Shown: positions 1-10,425, numbered from the stretch's first letter. The stretch: DNA of 64,000 nt from Saururus chinensis (GCA_035235625.1 CP141140.1:2837330-2901329), one strand, 5' to 3'. Notes: a model not told the origin generated them from the letters alone. Translations and numbers: made by a program.

Positions 1-407
1 GAAAGGTCGGAGATGGCTTGGATGTGATCATGGAGATCGTTGTGTGACTTATCTTCTTTGGTTTTATGCTTTATGTTAGAACCTTTGTGTAGGGTTCTTT
101 GTTTTGGATTTATGTCACATTTTACAGTTATGATTGCTTAAGACTTATTTGAGCCAGTGTGGGCTTTAGTTAACTAAGCATGTGGGTTTGAGATTAGTTG
201 TTTACTTTGTGATAAACAACACTCTTTCTTTCCTTTTTATTTACTCTTGCTCAAAGGATTGTGTGTACTCCGTAATTCTGTTAATCACCCGTGGTTAGGG
301 TTAAGTCTTCTGCTAGATCGTTTCTTAATTTCCCTTCGTCGCCCCCATGCGCTTGACCGGCCCTTGGACCGGGTTCAGCTCGGGTCGGGCATCGCCGGGG
401 CGTGATA
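1..407 (-). mobile_element. Partial LTR, family of 36186-39546
   Basis: The reverse complement of this stretch reads into the first part of the solo LTR at 36186. Both share the start (TATCACG here, TGTCATG there), the GC-rich block with CCGAACCCGGTCCAA-like sequence, AGCAGAAGACTTA, CCTAACCACGGG and TTTGAGCAAGAGTAAATA, in the same order. The LTR outer edge is at 407, directly against MULE transposase coding sequence. The rest lies beyond the left edge of the window, so it is unknown whether this is a solo LTR or a full element. Any reading frame here is incidental. Confidence 0.75.
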
Positions 408-742
408 AGAACCATATGCTTGGCTACTAAGATAGGTTCGGAGCACTGGGCCAATGTATCATTTAAAGGGAAAATATATGGGACCTTTAGCTCAAATAGG
501 TCTGAAAGTGCAAATGCAATGTTCAAGAAAGCCAGATCGATGCCTATAACTCGTTTAATTGAGCACACGAGGGAGCATACAACGACATTATTTGGAAAAC
601 ATCGAACGGACGGTCAGAATATGATGGAAGAGTTAACTCCATTTGCTCGAAAACACATTGAAAATAGGCGAGAAGAAGTCAGGAATTGATTGTATTGCCC
701 ATGTCAATGTATGAATTCCAGGTTAACTTGCTATATCACCAG
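408..742 (+). pseudogene. MULE transposase, C-terminal-side exon (broken)
   Basis: The translated stretch contains the block WANVSFKGKIYGTFSSN followed by SESANAMFKKARSMPITRL, a layout typical of the region after the catalytic core of plant Mutator-like (MURA/MuDR) transposases. The frame closes at 689, but another frame continues with MSMYEFQV up to a good donor (CAG/gtacat at 742/743), so a frameshift or stop has accumulated. The DDE core would lie upstream, where an LTR has been inserted at 407 or beyond the window edge. The next exon begins at 948. Confidence 0.8.
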
Positions 743-947
743 GTACATTGCATTTATACAGCGATGTACATAGCGTGTGTTTGTTTATGCATGAGGGCTT
801 CATATCATATGTTAGGTTAAACACATTAGTTTCATTCATCGTGTAAGTAGATACGATTTTACTTAACGATCGTATAACACATCGTGTAATCAAGAACACG
901 AGAAAGTTGTTTATCATGCACTCATACTCACACTATTTTCTTCACAG
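743..947 (+). other. Intron of the MULE transposase
   Basis: This runs from a gtacat donor to a ttcttcacag acceptor and joins two transposase exons. It contains a copy of the 20-bp palindrome TCGTGT-N8-ACACGA at 882-901, and a shorter relative near 838. The same motif recurs in the spacers and introns of the protease gene further right, which supports treating 408-15.6 kb as one element. Confidence 0.6.
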
Positions 948-959
948 GATGTGGTTAAC
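948..959 (+). pseudogene. MULE transposase exon, first 4 codons before insertion
   Basis: The four codons GAT GTG GTT AAC (DVVN) follow the acceptor. They are cut off by the Ty3/gypsy element; the last five bases, TTAAC, are its target-site duplication. The exon resumes at 6291 with LVDRTCTCG, giving the expected DVVNLVDRTC junction of a SWIM zinc finger. Confidence 0.75.
955..959. repeat. Target-site duplication TTAAC, left copy
   Basis: The identical 5-bp TTAAC lies at 6286-6290, immediately outside the 3' LTR. Five bases is the usual duplication length for Ty3/gypsy integration. Confidence 0.9.
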
Positions 960-1289
960 TATTGTGCATGGGTGCACTAGACTTAGCATTTCCCTTATTT
1001 CAGTACTTTTATTATGTCATTAGGCTAGTTAGCAGTTGATTATTGTATTTTAGATTATTTAAAACTGGCGCACTAGTGGACCACGGGTGAACCGGGCCCA
1101 CTAGTGGCACGATTTCCAATGTGGGGCGCGACTCCCAATATGGGATGCGACTCCCCATAAAGGGGTCGTCTTCCTCTTTTGTTTGCATGTTTGAAGTAAT
1201 TCCAGAACTCCTTCCCTTTTCTTCCAACTTCTTTTCCTTTCTCTGCGTAGAACTCTTGCGTACCAATTGTGCCTATACCGGGCACAACA
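960..1289 (+). repeat. 5' LTR of gypsy element
   Basis: It ends GCACAACA, the inverse of the TGTTGTGC that begins the 3' LTR. Its own start has mutated to TATTGTGC. It aligns base for base with 5956-6285. Confidence 0.93.
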
Positions 1290-1290
1290 T

Positions 1291-1302
1291 TGGTATTAGA
1301 GC
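1291..1302 (+). promoter_or_regulatory. Primer-binding site (initiator tRNA-Met type)
   Basis: TGGTATTAGAGC lies one base inside the 5' LTR. It matches the usual plant TGGTATCAGAGC, complementary to the 3' end of initiator tRNA-Met, with a single C-to-T change. Confidence 0.85.
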
Positions 1303-1319
1303 TTTTACGATCCCCGGCC

Positions 1320-2309
1320 ATGGCTCGAGGCAAGCAAGCTGCCACAGCCCCAAAGAGTCAGCCCGAGAAAGAGACTCTCGTCTATGCGAACAGCCCCAAA
1401 TCAGCACCGGAGACCGGCGGCGAGTTCACGCTGGCGCAACTCATGGCCAAGATTGATGCACTGGGATTGGCTGTAGCCCAGATTCAGGCTGAGCGCGCAC
1501 CCCCTCTGGTGTCCAGGCCGCCAGCCTCCATGGAGAAGGGGGGGCCGTCCCAGGCTCCCGAACTCCTCCGCTCTGACTTCTCAGCGCCTGTAGACCGTGA
1601 GATGCGCTTTGCTCAGGACGGTGTACGCTTTGGTACTGTCGATCATGTCATGGAAGGGAGGCACTAGGCCTGGGATTCGCGAGGCGCACCAGGTGTTCTG
1701 GAAAATGCCCCAATGGTGCCGCCTCCCCGAAATCTGCACCAGGAGATGGAGGATGACTGGGAGGAGTATCCAGGACACCGTGGAGCACTTCGGGGTGGGG
1801 CGAAACCTCATTTGGCCCGCCTACAGTTTCCACGTTATAACGGAGATGACGACCTTGTAGAGTGGCTCTACAAGGCAGAGAAATTTTTTGCCTATCAGGG
1901 GACGCAGTTGGAGGCTGAACGGCTGTGCATAGCGGCCTTCCACCTTGACTGGGATGCATCGGTGTGGTATCAGAGCTTTGAGAAGGAGGTGTGCTACCCA
2001 ACTTGGGCCGCCTTCTCCGATGAATTATGCATCCAATTCGGCCCCAATGAGTTTCAAGACTTCAATGAAATGTTGTCCTCCCTGTGCCAGACATCCACCG
2101 TGCACGCCTACTACACAGAGTTCATGAAGGTGGCTAATCACCTCCCGGATTGGCCGGTGGCCGCCCTAGTGGGTACATTCAAGCGAGGACTCAAGCTTGA
2201 GATTTCTAAGGAGATGCGCCATTTTCCCTGTTCCAGCATGCGGGATGTAGTGCGCCATGCTCATATTGAGGAGGAGAAGTTGGCTCGACAGCGGCGCGAG
2301 GCAGGCTAG
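1320..2309 (+). pseudogene. gag region of gypsy element
   Basis: A start codon at 1320 opens a frame that runs to a stop near 1667 (MARGKQAATAP...). The capsid-like region continues in another frame from 1713 to 2309. It shows the retrotransposon gag pattern: a tryptophan-rich stretch (EWLYKAEKFFAY, WAAFSDELCIQFGP) followed by YYTEFMKVANHLPDWP and FKRGLKLEI. At least one frame change separates the two parts, so no intact Gag can be made. Confidence 0.85.
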
Positions 2310-3044
2310 GACCTTTTCCTCGGGCTGCTGTGTCTGCCTCTCCCCTTGCCACTCCAGCCAGCAGCCAGGTGACTGGCCGCATTGGCCAAGCTCCTCCTCC
2401 GGCCGGCCCGATTGTCCGTCGTCTCACTCCAGCCCAAATGGAGGAACATCGTGCAAAAGGACTCTATTTTCGCTGCGATGAGAAGTTTGTTCTGGGGCAC
2501 CGTTGTTTCGTCAAAGGGAGTCTCTTAGTGGAGTTCGATGAGGAGTTCGGGGGAACCGATGAGCCTGATTCTTTGTACCCTGCCGATACATTTCCAAAGA
2601 TCTCTGTACATGCTTTTTCAGGGGCCTTCACATCGTGCACAATGAGGGTACATGGTTATCTCAAGCGGCAACAGGTCGCCATTCTAATTGACAGTGGATC
2701 GACTCACAACTTCATTAACGATAAGGTGGCGCAGCGGCTAGGTTGTTTTGTGTCTGACTCGACCCTTTGATGTATTGATTGGTGATGGCAAGCACCTCCG
2801 CAGTTCAGGCGTCTGTGCACAGGCTGCACTCTCCATCCAGGGCCACACCTTCGTGACCGACCTCTTCTTACTGCCGACGAAGGGGACGGACGTGGTGTTG
2901 GGGGTGCAGTGGCTCCAGGAGCTTGGGGACGTTCTTTGGAACTTTAAGGACCTGGTGATGGATTTCGCATTGCATGGACAGCGGGTACGTCTCCAAGGCT
3001 CTCAGCCCTCTTCTTTTTGCTCAGGCAACAATGTCCTTCTTTAG
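2310..3044 (+). pseudogene. Zinc knuckle and aspartic protease region of gypsy element
   Basis: From 2330 the frame contains a degenerate CCHC knuckle (GLYFRCDEKFVLGHRC, whose first cysteine position is occupied by F). The retroviral-type protease motif ILIDSGSTHNFIND follows near 2690, with the catalytic Asp present. The frame breaks at about 2765 and continues to 3044 with VVLGVQWLQELGDV, the usual segment between protease and reverse transcriptase. Confidence 0.85.
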
Positions 3045-3126
3045 GTTAGCAGCACAAGGACTCCTCCAGCAGCGGGCGTCAGTGGAAGTGGTACATGATG
3101 ACTTGCCGTAGGACCTTCTTGATCTT

Positions 3127-4398
3127 TTGACAGCGTATGGCACGGTGTTTGCTGAGCCAACAGGCCTTCCTCCAGTGAGGGCTCATGACCACTCTATTCC
3201 TATTTTGCCCGGTGTTGCTCCCGCCAATGTACGTCCCTATCGCTATCCATACATTCAGAAGGCTGAGATCGAGCGCCTGGTAGCGGACATGCTTTCTTTA
3301 GGTATCATTTGGCCTAGCATGAGCTCTTTTTCTTCCCTAGTGTTGCTGGTCCGTAAGAAAGATGGTACTTGGCGCATCTATGTGGATTATCGGGCGCTAA
3401 ATGCAATTACAGTGAAGGACAAATATCCCATACCGGTGGTGGAGGAACTATTGGACGAGCTGGCTGGTGCTACCGTATTCAATAAGCTTGACCTTCGTTC
3501 AGGTTATCATCAGATCCGTATGCAGCCCACCAATGTGCATAAGACCGCCTTCCATACTCATGATGGTCATTTTGAGTTCTTGGTTATGCCGTTCGGCCTC
3601 ACGAATGCGCCCTCTACATTTCAGAGCCTTATGAATGACCTCTTCAGGCCCTTCCTCCGCCGCTTCATCTTAGTGTTCTTCGATGATATTCTGGTCTATA
3701 GCAAGTCGTGGGGTGACCATTTGGAGCATCTTAGGTCTGTCTTTGATATCCTGCAAGCTAACTCGTTTCTTAAACGCTCGAAGTGTTTGTTTGGCAGCTC
3801 ACAGGTTGAATACTTGGGTCATGTCATCTCTCGTGATGGTGTGGCTATGGACCCCTCTAAGGTGACCGCCATGCTGTCCTGGCCGGCTCCTACTTGCGCC
3901 TGGGCGCTGCAGGGTTTCCTTGGCCTTATTGGCTATTATCGGTGCTTTATTCACCGCTATGGCGAGATTGCTCGGCCGCTCACTCAACTGTTATAGAAAG
4001 GTGCTTTTTGTTGGTCCGACGCTGCCCAGGCCGCCTTTGAGGAGTTGAAACAGGCTATGGCGACCACCCCTGTTTTGATTCTCCCTGATTTCAGCCGGCC
4101 ATTTGTGGTCGAGACCGATGCTTCGGATGCCGGCCTAGGGGCGGTACTTCTTCAGGAGGAGCATCCCATTGCCTACTTCAGTAAGGCTTTGGCTGGTCGT
4201 TCCCTGTCCCTCTCAGTCTACGAGAAAGCAATGCTCGCCATTGTCCTTGCGGTCGACAAATGGCACCCTTATTTGCTTGGCCGGTGGTTCCTCATTCGCA
4301 CTGACCATCAGTTGCTCAAGTATTTCTCGAACAATGAGTGTCCACGCCCGCGCAGCAAAGGTGGGTTAGTAAGCTCTTGGGCTATGACTATGAGGTAG
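3127..4398 (+). pseudogene. Reverse transcriptase and RNase H region of gypsy element
   Basis: The reverse transcriptase has LVRKKDGTWRIYVDYRALN, KLDLRSGYHQIRM, the MPFGLTNAPSTFQ block, the active-site FFDDILVYS and LGHVISRDGV. A stop at 3994-3996 interrupts the frame, and RNase H follows with ETDASDAGLGAVLLQ and IRTDHQLLKYF. A frameshift between about 4340 and 4398 separates this part from integrase. Catalytic residues are visible, but the stop and frameshift make the polyprotein defective. Confidence 0.93.
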
Positions 4399-5456
4399 TG
4401 TACAAGCGGGGATCGGACAACACTGTGGCTGATGCATTGTCTCGCCGCACCAACCTAGGTTCGTGTTTGGCTATTTCCAGCCCAGTTTATCCTTTTCTTG
4501 ACGAATTACAGCAGGCTTATAAGGATGATTGCCCGACCTCCACTCTGATTGCGGCCCTCCAGGCCAACCCAGCAGCGCACCCTGGCTTTGCATGGAAGGA
4601 TGGCCTTCTCTTCTGGAAGGACCGTCTTTGGGTGCCAGCGGTTACCGACCTGCGCCAGCATCTCATCGATCACTTCCATGCCTCTCCTTTGGCGGGTCAT
4701 GAGGGTGCTCTTCGCACTTATAAACGGGTCAGCCAGAGCTTCTTGTGGAAGGGTGTACGTCATGCAGTGACTGATTTTGTGGCTACTTGTGATGTCTGTC
4801 AGCGTGCCAAGTCCGCCACTACCTCACCGGCCGGGTTACTTGAGCCCTTGCCCATTCCAGATCAGGTTTGGGACGATGTTTCCATGGACTTTGTTGAGGC
4901 CTTACCATTGGTTCAAGGCAAGTCAGTGATTATGGTGGTCGTGGATCGGCTATCTAAATATGCCCATTTTTGTGCTCTGGGTCATCCCTACACAGCTAAG
5001 TCGGTGGCGGAACTTTATGTTCGGGAAGTGGCCAAGTTACATGGTATGCCTCGCACGATTGTCTCTGATCGCGACCGGGTTTTCCTCTCTCAGTTTTGGC
5101 AAGAGTTTTTCACTTTACAGGGCACTTCTCTCCACATGAGCACCGCATACCACCCTCATACGGATGGTCAGACAGAGGTCGTGAACCGTTGTTTGGAGCA
5201 GTATTTGCATTGTTTCACTATGGCTCAGCCCCAACGTTGGCTTCAGCTTCTTCCTTGGGCAGAGTGGTCTTATAACATCGCCTACCACACTCATGCCGGG
5301 TTCACTCCTTTCCAGATTTTATATGGTAGGCCGCCTCCTACTGTGCTGTCCTATGTGCCTCATCAGTCTTCCGTGGCAGAGGTCGACTACATGCTCCAGA
5401 CTCAGGATGAGGTTCTTCGCCAGCTTAAAGAGAACCTGTCTGCAACTCAGAACTGA
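4399..5456 (+). pseudogene. Integrase region of gypsy element
   Basis: It starts after YEVVYKRGSDNTVADALSRR, the normal RNase H to integrase linker. The HHCC zinc-binding module is visible (HASPLAGHEG ... CDVCQRAK). The DDE core is visible as DDVSMDFVEALP, VSDRDRVFLSQFW and HPHTDGQTEVVNR. The frame ends in TGA at 5454-5456, directly before the chromodomain-side frame. Confidence 0.92.
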
Positions 5457-5955
5457 ATGAAGCACATTTATGATAGCCATCACACCGAGCGCGAGTTTGC
5501 CGTGGGGGACTTGGTTTATGTTTTAGTTCTTCCTCAGCGTCAGTCCTCCTTGTTCCAGCCTGAGCACTCTAAGCTTGCTCCACAGTTTCATGGGCCCTAT
5601 GTTGTCGAAGAGAGAGTTGGTTCGGTTGCTTATCACCTCACTCTGCCGTCGGGTTCGTTGGTCCATCCGGTTTTTTGTGTTTCCCGGCTGCGTCGTTACA
5701 TAGGTGACCCTACCTTGGCTATGGATGCTCCACCTCTTCCCTTGATGGGACATGTCACTTCGTCTGAGCCCATTCCTGCAGCGCTACTTGACAAGCGTCG
5801 TGTACGCCATTCTGGTCGGATTACCACGGAGGTTTTAGTCTTTTGGCAGGGCCAGTCACTTGAGGATGCTACGTGGTTGTCTGAGGATAAGTTTTTTGCT
5901 CCAGTATCCTTCGTGGTCGCCTTGAGGACAAGGTGTGTGCGGAAGCGTGGTGGAG
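5457..5955 (+). pseudogene. Integrase C-terminus with chromodomain-like tail
   Basis: The frame continues with FAVGDLVYVLV, KLAPQFHGPYVVEERVG, AYHLTLPSG and HPVFCVSRLRRY, the GPY/F module of gypsy integrases. It then has RHSGRITTEVLVFWQGQSLEDATWL, resembling the core of a group II chromodomain (EVLV-W-G-ATW). In chromoviruses this domain guides insertion into heterochromatin. Its original end is obscured by the 3' LTR boundary. Confidence 0.82.
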
Positions 5956-6285
5956 TGTTGTGCACAGGTGCACTAGGCTTAGTATTTCCCTTATTTCAGT
6001 ACTTTTATTATGTCATTAGGCTAGTTAGCAGTTGATTATTGTATTTTAGATTATTTAAAACTGGCGCACTAGTGGACCACGGGTGAATCGGGACCACTAG
6101 TGGCACAATTTCCAATGTGGGGCGCGACTCCCAGTATGGGACGTGACTCCCCATAAAGGGGTCATCTTCCTCTTTTGTTTGCATGTTTGAAGTAATTCCA
6201 GAACTCCTTCCCCTTTCTTCCAACTTCTTTTCCTTTCTCTACGTAGAACTCCTGCGTACCAATTGTGCCTATACCGGGCACAACA
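5956..6285 (+). repeat. 3' LTR of gypsy element
   Basis: It begins TGTTGTGC and ends GCACAACA, an 8-bp inverted terminus. The TTAAC duplication at 6286-6290 follows. Confidence 0.93.
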
Positions 6286-6290
6286 TTAAC

Positions 6291-6661
6291 TTGGTTGATC
6301 GTACCTGCACATGTGGAAGGCTTCAACATCTGGGTCTACCATGTAAGCATGCAATCGCAACAATTGATAATAGACACTTCTACGTGTCTGAGTACTGCGA
6401 AAGATGGTACTTTATTGAAATGTATAAATTGACCTATTGAGAGCCCTTACACCCAACGAAGGATCGGTACTAGTGGGCACCGGCTGGAGTTATGCCTACA
6501 TTCAGCCAACATATCCCTCAAAAGTAGCGGGGGAGTCCACGAAAAAATCGGATAGAGTCACAACCGCCTCTCAGGCCCCACGAAAATGTGGAACATGCGG
6601 TCAGTTGGGTCACAACCGCAAACGATGTACCAGCACACAAAGGGCCCCCCCAGTGTGGTAG
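6291..6661 (+). pseudogene. MULE transposase, SWIM finger and CCHC knuckle
   Basis: Resuming the exon cut at 959, the frame reads LVDRTCTCGRLQHLGLPCKH, a SWIM zinc finger (C-x-C-xn-C-x-H) at the expected place near the end of MULE transposases. It stops at 6438-6440. A second frame (6437-6661) carries PRKCGTCGQLGHNRKRC, a CX2CX4HX4C knuckle often found at the transposase C-terminus. The stop between the two shows decay. No other transposase coding sequence is seen to the right. Confidence 0.88.
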
Positions 6662-6944
6662 ATGTCCCATTGACAAGCCGAAGGAGGTTGAATAATGGCG
6701 TACGCAAATGTCATAAGGAAGGGGAGCATCGATCAGGCTTACCTTTTTCACCCCCATTCTTCAGCTGAAATTTTTTTATATGCATCGTGTTATCAACAAC
6801 ACGAAATATGTAATTAACGTGTTCATAAAAACACGACGTTATACATAGGGTATAATGTATATGTGTATCGTGTAAGCGACAACATGACTAAAAGGGATTA
6901 CGTGTTACTAATTACATGATAATATATATTGATGATTAATTCTT

Positions 6945-7100
6945 ATGTCAAAGTGTCCTTTGCTTACACGATGTCAAAGTGTCCTTTGCTTAAACGTTGT
7001 CAAAGTGTCCTTCACTAACATGATGTCAAAGTGTCATTTGCTTACACGATGTCAAAGTGTCCTTCACTTACACGATGTCAAAGTGGCCTTCACTTACACG
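6945..7100. repeat. 26-bp tandem repeat, 6 copies
   Basis: The unit is ATGTCAAAGTGTCC plus a variable TTGCTTACACG or TTCACTTACACG end, repeated six times with a constant 26-bp period. Each unit ends in a half-site resembling the ACACGA of the dispersed palindrome. Confidence 0.92.
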
Positions 7101-8500
7101 ATATTGGTCATATTGTGTGTTTGAACCCACAACAATTCCATGTTTGTAATGTTCCAATTGTCGAGGCGTTATTCCCGAGGCATTAATACCTTCAATAACC
7201 TAGTGATCCGTAACCATCTCACCCTGCCTATATATATATATATTAGGGTTAGGGTTTGCAAAATACTCACTCACTGGTTCTTTGCAAAGATTGCTTTAGT
7301 GGCGGCTGGTGAATCGGTCCGCCATCGGATACGGTCCTTACCTATATCCGACGATGGACTTTCTCATGATGATGTTCTTCGCGGAAACGGGTCGTTCAGG
7401 AGATTGCTTTAGCGGTGGCTAGTGAATCGGTCTGCCATCGGATACGGTCCTCACCTATATCCGAAGGTGGGCATGGTTCACTAGACAACGATATATCAAT
7501 GTCTCTAATGATCCGTCGCATGGGTTCGAGAGTATGCAAGAAGATCGCAAGCCAACTGATTGTTGGTGACGAGACAAATTGTTATTTTCTTTGTATTTTT
7601 AAAATTATGTAAAGATTAGTTTTTTAGATGTAATAAATTAATAACAGTTATATCTTTCTTCCCATTGAAAGTTGTCTTTCCCGTATAGTGGATGTAATGA
7701 TACTTGTTGAAGCGTTTATTACTTAACATGATATTTATGTATATCGTGTTACTGACCACACGCCAATAATGAATATTTATGAGCTCACGATAATGAATAT
7801 TTATGCTAGATGTGTAATCAATTACACGATATTGGTCATATCGTGCAATCAAACACACAACAACTGCATTAATTTAAACACCCAATTCCCAAAGCGTCAC
7901 CACAATTTTTGGGATATCAATTAAATTAGAATCACCAATTTGCGAGGAGTCATTTCCAATTTCCAATTACACTATATATGGAATAATTTCCATATATATG
8001 AAATGGTTTGTATCCCTCACATCTTGCCTTTATATATCGAAGTGACCTTTGGGCTAACCCAATTCGCAAAGAGCACGAGACGGAGCCTTTGGGACATTGA
8101 TATAATGCCAAATGGTAATTCGTCCCCTTTAGTGGCGTGGTCCTAACCAGCCTCTGAAGGGGGGCGATTTACTACCCAATGTTATTTCAATGTTTCAAAT
8201 GATCCATCGCATGGGTTCGAGAGTTTGCAAGAAGATCGCACGCCAACTGATCACTAGCGACGAGACGAATTGTTATTTTCTTTGTATTTTTAAAATTATG
8301 TAAATATTATTTTTTTGGATGTAATAAATTAATAATAGTTTATATCTCTTCTTCCCATTGAAAGTTGTCTTTCCCGTAATGTAATGATACTTGTTGAAGT
8401 GTTTATTACTTAACACAATATGTATGTATATCGTGTTACCGACCACACACCAATAATGAATATTTATGAGCTCACGATAACACGACTTCCTAATACGAGA
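7095..8500. repeat. Tandem duplication of about 0.7 kb in the MULE spacer
   Basis: Unit 1 starts at about 7097 and unit 2 at about 7827, both with ACGATATTGGTCATAT. The segments 7490-7790 and 8180-8490 are close copies (GATCC.TCGCATGGGTTCGAGAG, TTGTTATTTTCTTTGTATTT, CCATTGAAAGTTGTC, TAATGATACTTGTTGAAG). Inside unit 1 there is also a 112-bp internal duplication (from 7289 and from 7401) with AGATTGCTTTAG and GCCATCGGATACGGTCCT. Confidence 0.85.
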
Positions 8501-8749
8501 TGTCTTGTCCACGATAACACGACCTAATACAAGGTAGCGTGTATGTGATAACACGACGTAATAAGCGATCGTGAGAACTACAATATGTGTACTACTGTTT
8601 CGCGACTTCGAATACACAATATTGGTGCAAATCGTTACACCATCTGACATTGGTACATGTATTTCTATTCAAGTAGTTAATTACAAAATAATTGGTCAAA
8701 CATTGAATTTGTCAATTAATCGAAACATGAAAGAAGTCTATTTTCTTTT

Positions 8750-9340
8750 TTACAATTCATCTATCTCCAGATCAAATTCCTCTTCGATTCGGGCCCGAAG
8801 TATTGTAGCGTAGATCATCAGCCTGACCAAGCTTGTTATCTCGAGTTGTCTAAAATCTGGCTGAATGACACACCCTATCAGTTTCGCTACATAGTACATG
8901 ACAAACAAACCACAATCTTCATTTGTTTCTTGGTACGGGAATTTATTGATCTTAGTCATTGGCCACAGCCGAGCGCCCTTTATCTGAAGTGCCTTCTTCA
9001 TTCCATTGACAACATGTTTCCTAACATTGTCCACCTCGGCGAAGAGGTGACCGTGTTCACCCTTTAGAGGATTGTACCACCTAAATCGTTTCTCCCTGCA
9101 GTGGAGAATAAGCAAGACAAAGTGGCCCTTGACGTAGATAGGAATGAAACCGCTCTCCATGTTAACATTCAAGCCTCTCAACAATATGCCAGAGAGTTTG
9201 CCCTCCTTCTCCATCGGCCCTTCTGTCGTGCCAAGGTTAAAGTAGTGCTGAATAGCGAACTTGCCAAAAAAATACTTGGGGTACCTGCCTGGATGTCTCA
9301 AATTTCGTTCTTCAAGAAGTTGGAAGAAGACGTCGATGAC
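8750..9340 (-). pseudogene. ULP1-like (C48) cysteine protease exon in MULE
   Basis: Reading leftwards from a tttgtgtag acceptor at 9340, one open frame of about 196 residues runs to the stop at 8750. It has the C48 layout: a His region (VKGHFVLLILH), the segment RWYNPLKG where active family members usually have Asp (here Asn), and PYQETNEDCGLFVMYYV with the oxyanion Gln and catalytic Cys. ULP1 proteases remove SUMO-like modifiers. ULP1-like genes carried by MULEs are known in plants (Kaonashi type). This exon is intact, but upstream exons are broken. The D-to-N change and lack of purifying context make activity doubtful. Confidence 0.85.
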
Positions 9341-9643
9341 CTACACAAAACCATACGTGTTAGTAATGACACGATAATCGACCGATCGTGACATCGTTGA
9401 CACGATAAGTGATTATATCGAATTAACGATAACATGAAGCATTTACAAGTCGTGTATAAATTAACACACTAGTTTTACTTAAGCAATTACAATTGAAACT
9501 ACAGTGTATAAGGTAAACAACAATATGATACTAGGTTGTGTAATCGATAAAACGATAATTAATTGTAATTTGCGTCAATTATTCAATTGTTTGATTGATA
9601 ACACGATAGATGTTAAAAAGTATGAGAAACGAAATGGTATTAC
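9341..9643 (-). other. Intron of the MULE protease gene
   Basis: On the minus strand it runs from a GAG/gtaata donor at 9644/9643 to a tttgtgtag acceptor. It holds palindromes at 9355-9374 and 9536-9555 and further single ACACGA half-sites. Confidence 0.55.
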
Positions 9644-10417
9644 CTCATTCGTTATACACTCCTGCTTTAACAGAGATAGGTAGTCAATATAGAGGAGTCT
9701 CTATGGGCCACGACTTGGATGGGTTCGACAGAAATTCGGTGATAATTTCCTTATCTGCCTCCTTCTGAACCTCCATGTGGAACACCAACTCTGTGTCAAG
9801 ATAGTCATTTGGCCATAGACTACACTCCTCCTTATTCACCTTAGTCGCAGTATCATCTTCGACATCTACAACATTCTGGATACTCTCCATTACTTCCGCA
9901 TCTACTGGAGGAGTATCCGATAAAGTGCCTTCACTGGAAACTGCAATTGAGGCTATTGGTTCCAGGGTGGGAGACTTTGGATATGCCAGACGGATAATGA
10001 TTGGGCCAGCGACCAATGCAAGAGGTACTTCGTCACCAGGCTGGGCAATGGGTCCAAACTTTGATAGCTGCTTTTCAACGTAGCTGCTGAAATGCTTTGG
10101 CTTCTTTGAGCCCTTAGCTGAGACTTTATTCAGAGGCTCCTCACCTTCAGCAGGTTGTTCAACTACGGTGTACCTCGACTTTCATGGCATAGGAGGTAAG
10201 AAGGGAGCGCCATGAGCAGCTTTCCATTTCAATATGAGTTTTATTGCTTGTTTCGGGACTGCTCCTTTATTTGCTTCCTGGGGTGCTTCCAGTCCCTCCA
10301 AGGGTTGTTCTGGAATCTCAAGTTGTTCCGCCGGTCCATCACGGGGTTGTTTCAGCCTATAATAGACGAGCCCCACGACCTCCCGGGGAAGGTCCAGTTC
10401 CTCTACCTCCTGGGGTT
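9644..10417 (-). pseudogene. MULE protease gene, middle exon, 3' part
   Basis: This part encodes a low-complexity acidic region. Repeated motifs such as EQLEIPEQPLEGLEAPQE occur near 10300, followed by the ORF of 9684-10016 (DDTATKVNKEECSLWPNDYLDTELVF). After a frameshift it reads DYLSLLKQECITNE up to the donor. In-frame stops and the frameshift show decay. The exon is the continuation of 12775-12940; the two parts are separated by the hAT at 10426-12766. Both sides share the EQPQEVEE-type repeat, which is direct support for the split. Confidence 0.65.
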
Positions 10418-10425
10418 ATTCTTCG
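10418..10425. repeat. hAT target-site duplication, left
   Basis: ATTCTTCG here pairs with GTTCTTCG at 12767-12774 (7 of 8 identical). Eight bases is the hAT duplication length. Confidence 0.75.

Larger units (their letters stand above)
960..6285 (+). mobile_element. Ty3/gypsy chromovirus-like LTR retrotransposon, full length but defective
   Basis: This is a 5,326-bp element with two 330-bp LTRs, a tRNA-Met type primer-binding site, and gag, protease, reverse transcriptase, RNase H, integrase and a chromodomain-like C-terminus in that order. It is flanked by TTAAC duplications. Small total size, short LTRs and the chromodomain-like tail suggest a Reina-type chromovirus; that clade name is inferred. 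The coding region has several stops and frame changes. By eye the LTRs differ at about 15 of 330 positions, mostly transitions, so the insertion is not recent. It disrupts a MULE transposase exon and is therefore younger than the MULE. Confidence 0.95.
6662..8749. other. MULE intergenic spacer, repeat-rich
   Basis: This lies between the converging transposase and protease genes. It contains 20-bp TCGTGT-N8-ACACGA palindromes at 6785-6804, 6868-6887, 7744-7763 and 8431-8450 (the last ending ACACAC), a 26-bp tandem array and a 0.7 kb tandem duplication. The small reading frames in it look incidental. Confidence 0.6.

Noticed and set aside
281-568. Minus-strand 95-codon frame across the LTR/MULE junction
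   Set aside because: It spans an insertion boundary, shows no domain and is antisense to the recognised transposase exon.
6945-7100. 26-bp repeats considered as a CRISPR array
   Set aside because: No spacers; simple head-to-tail repeats in a transposon.
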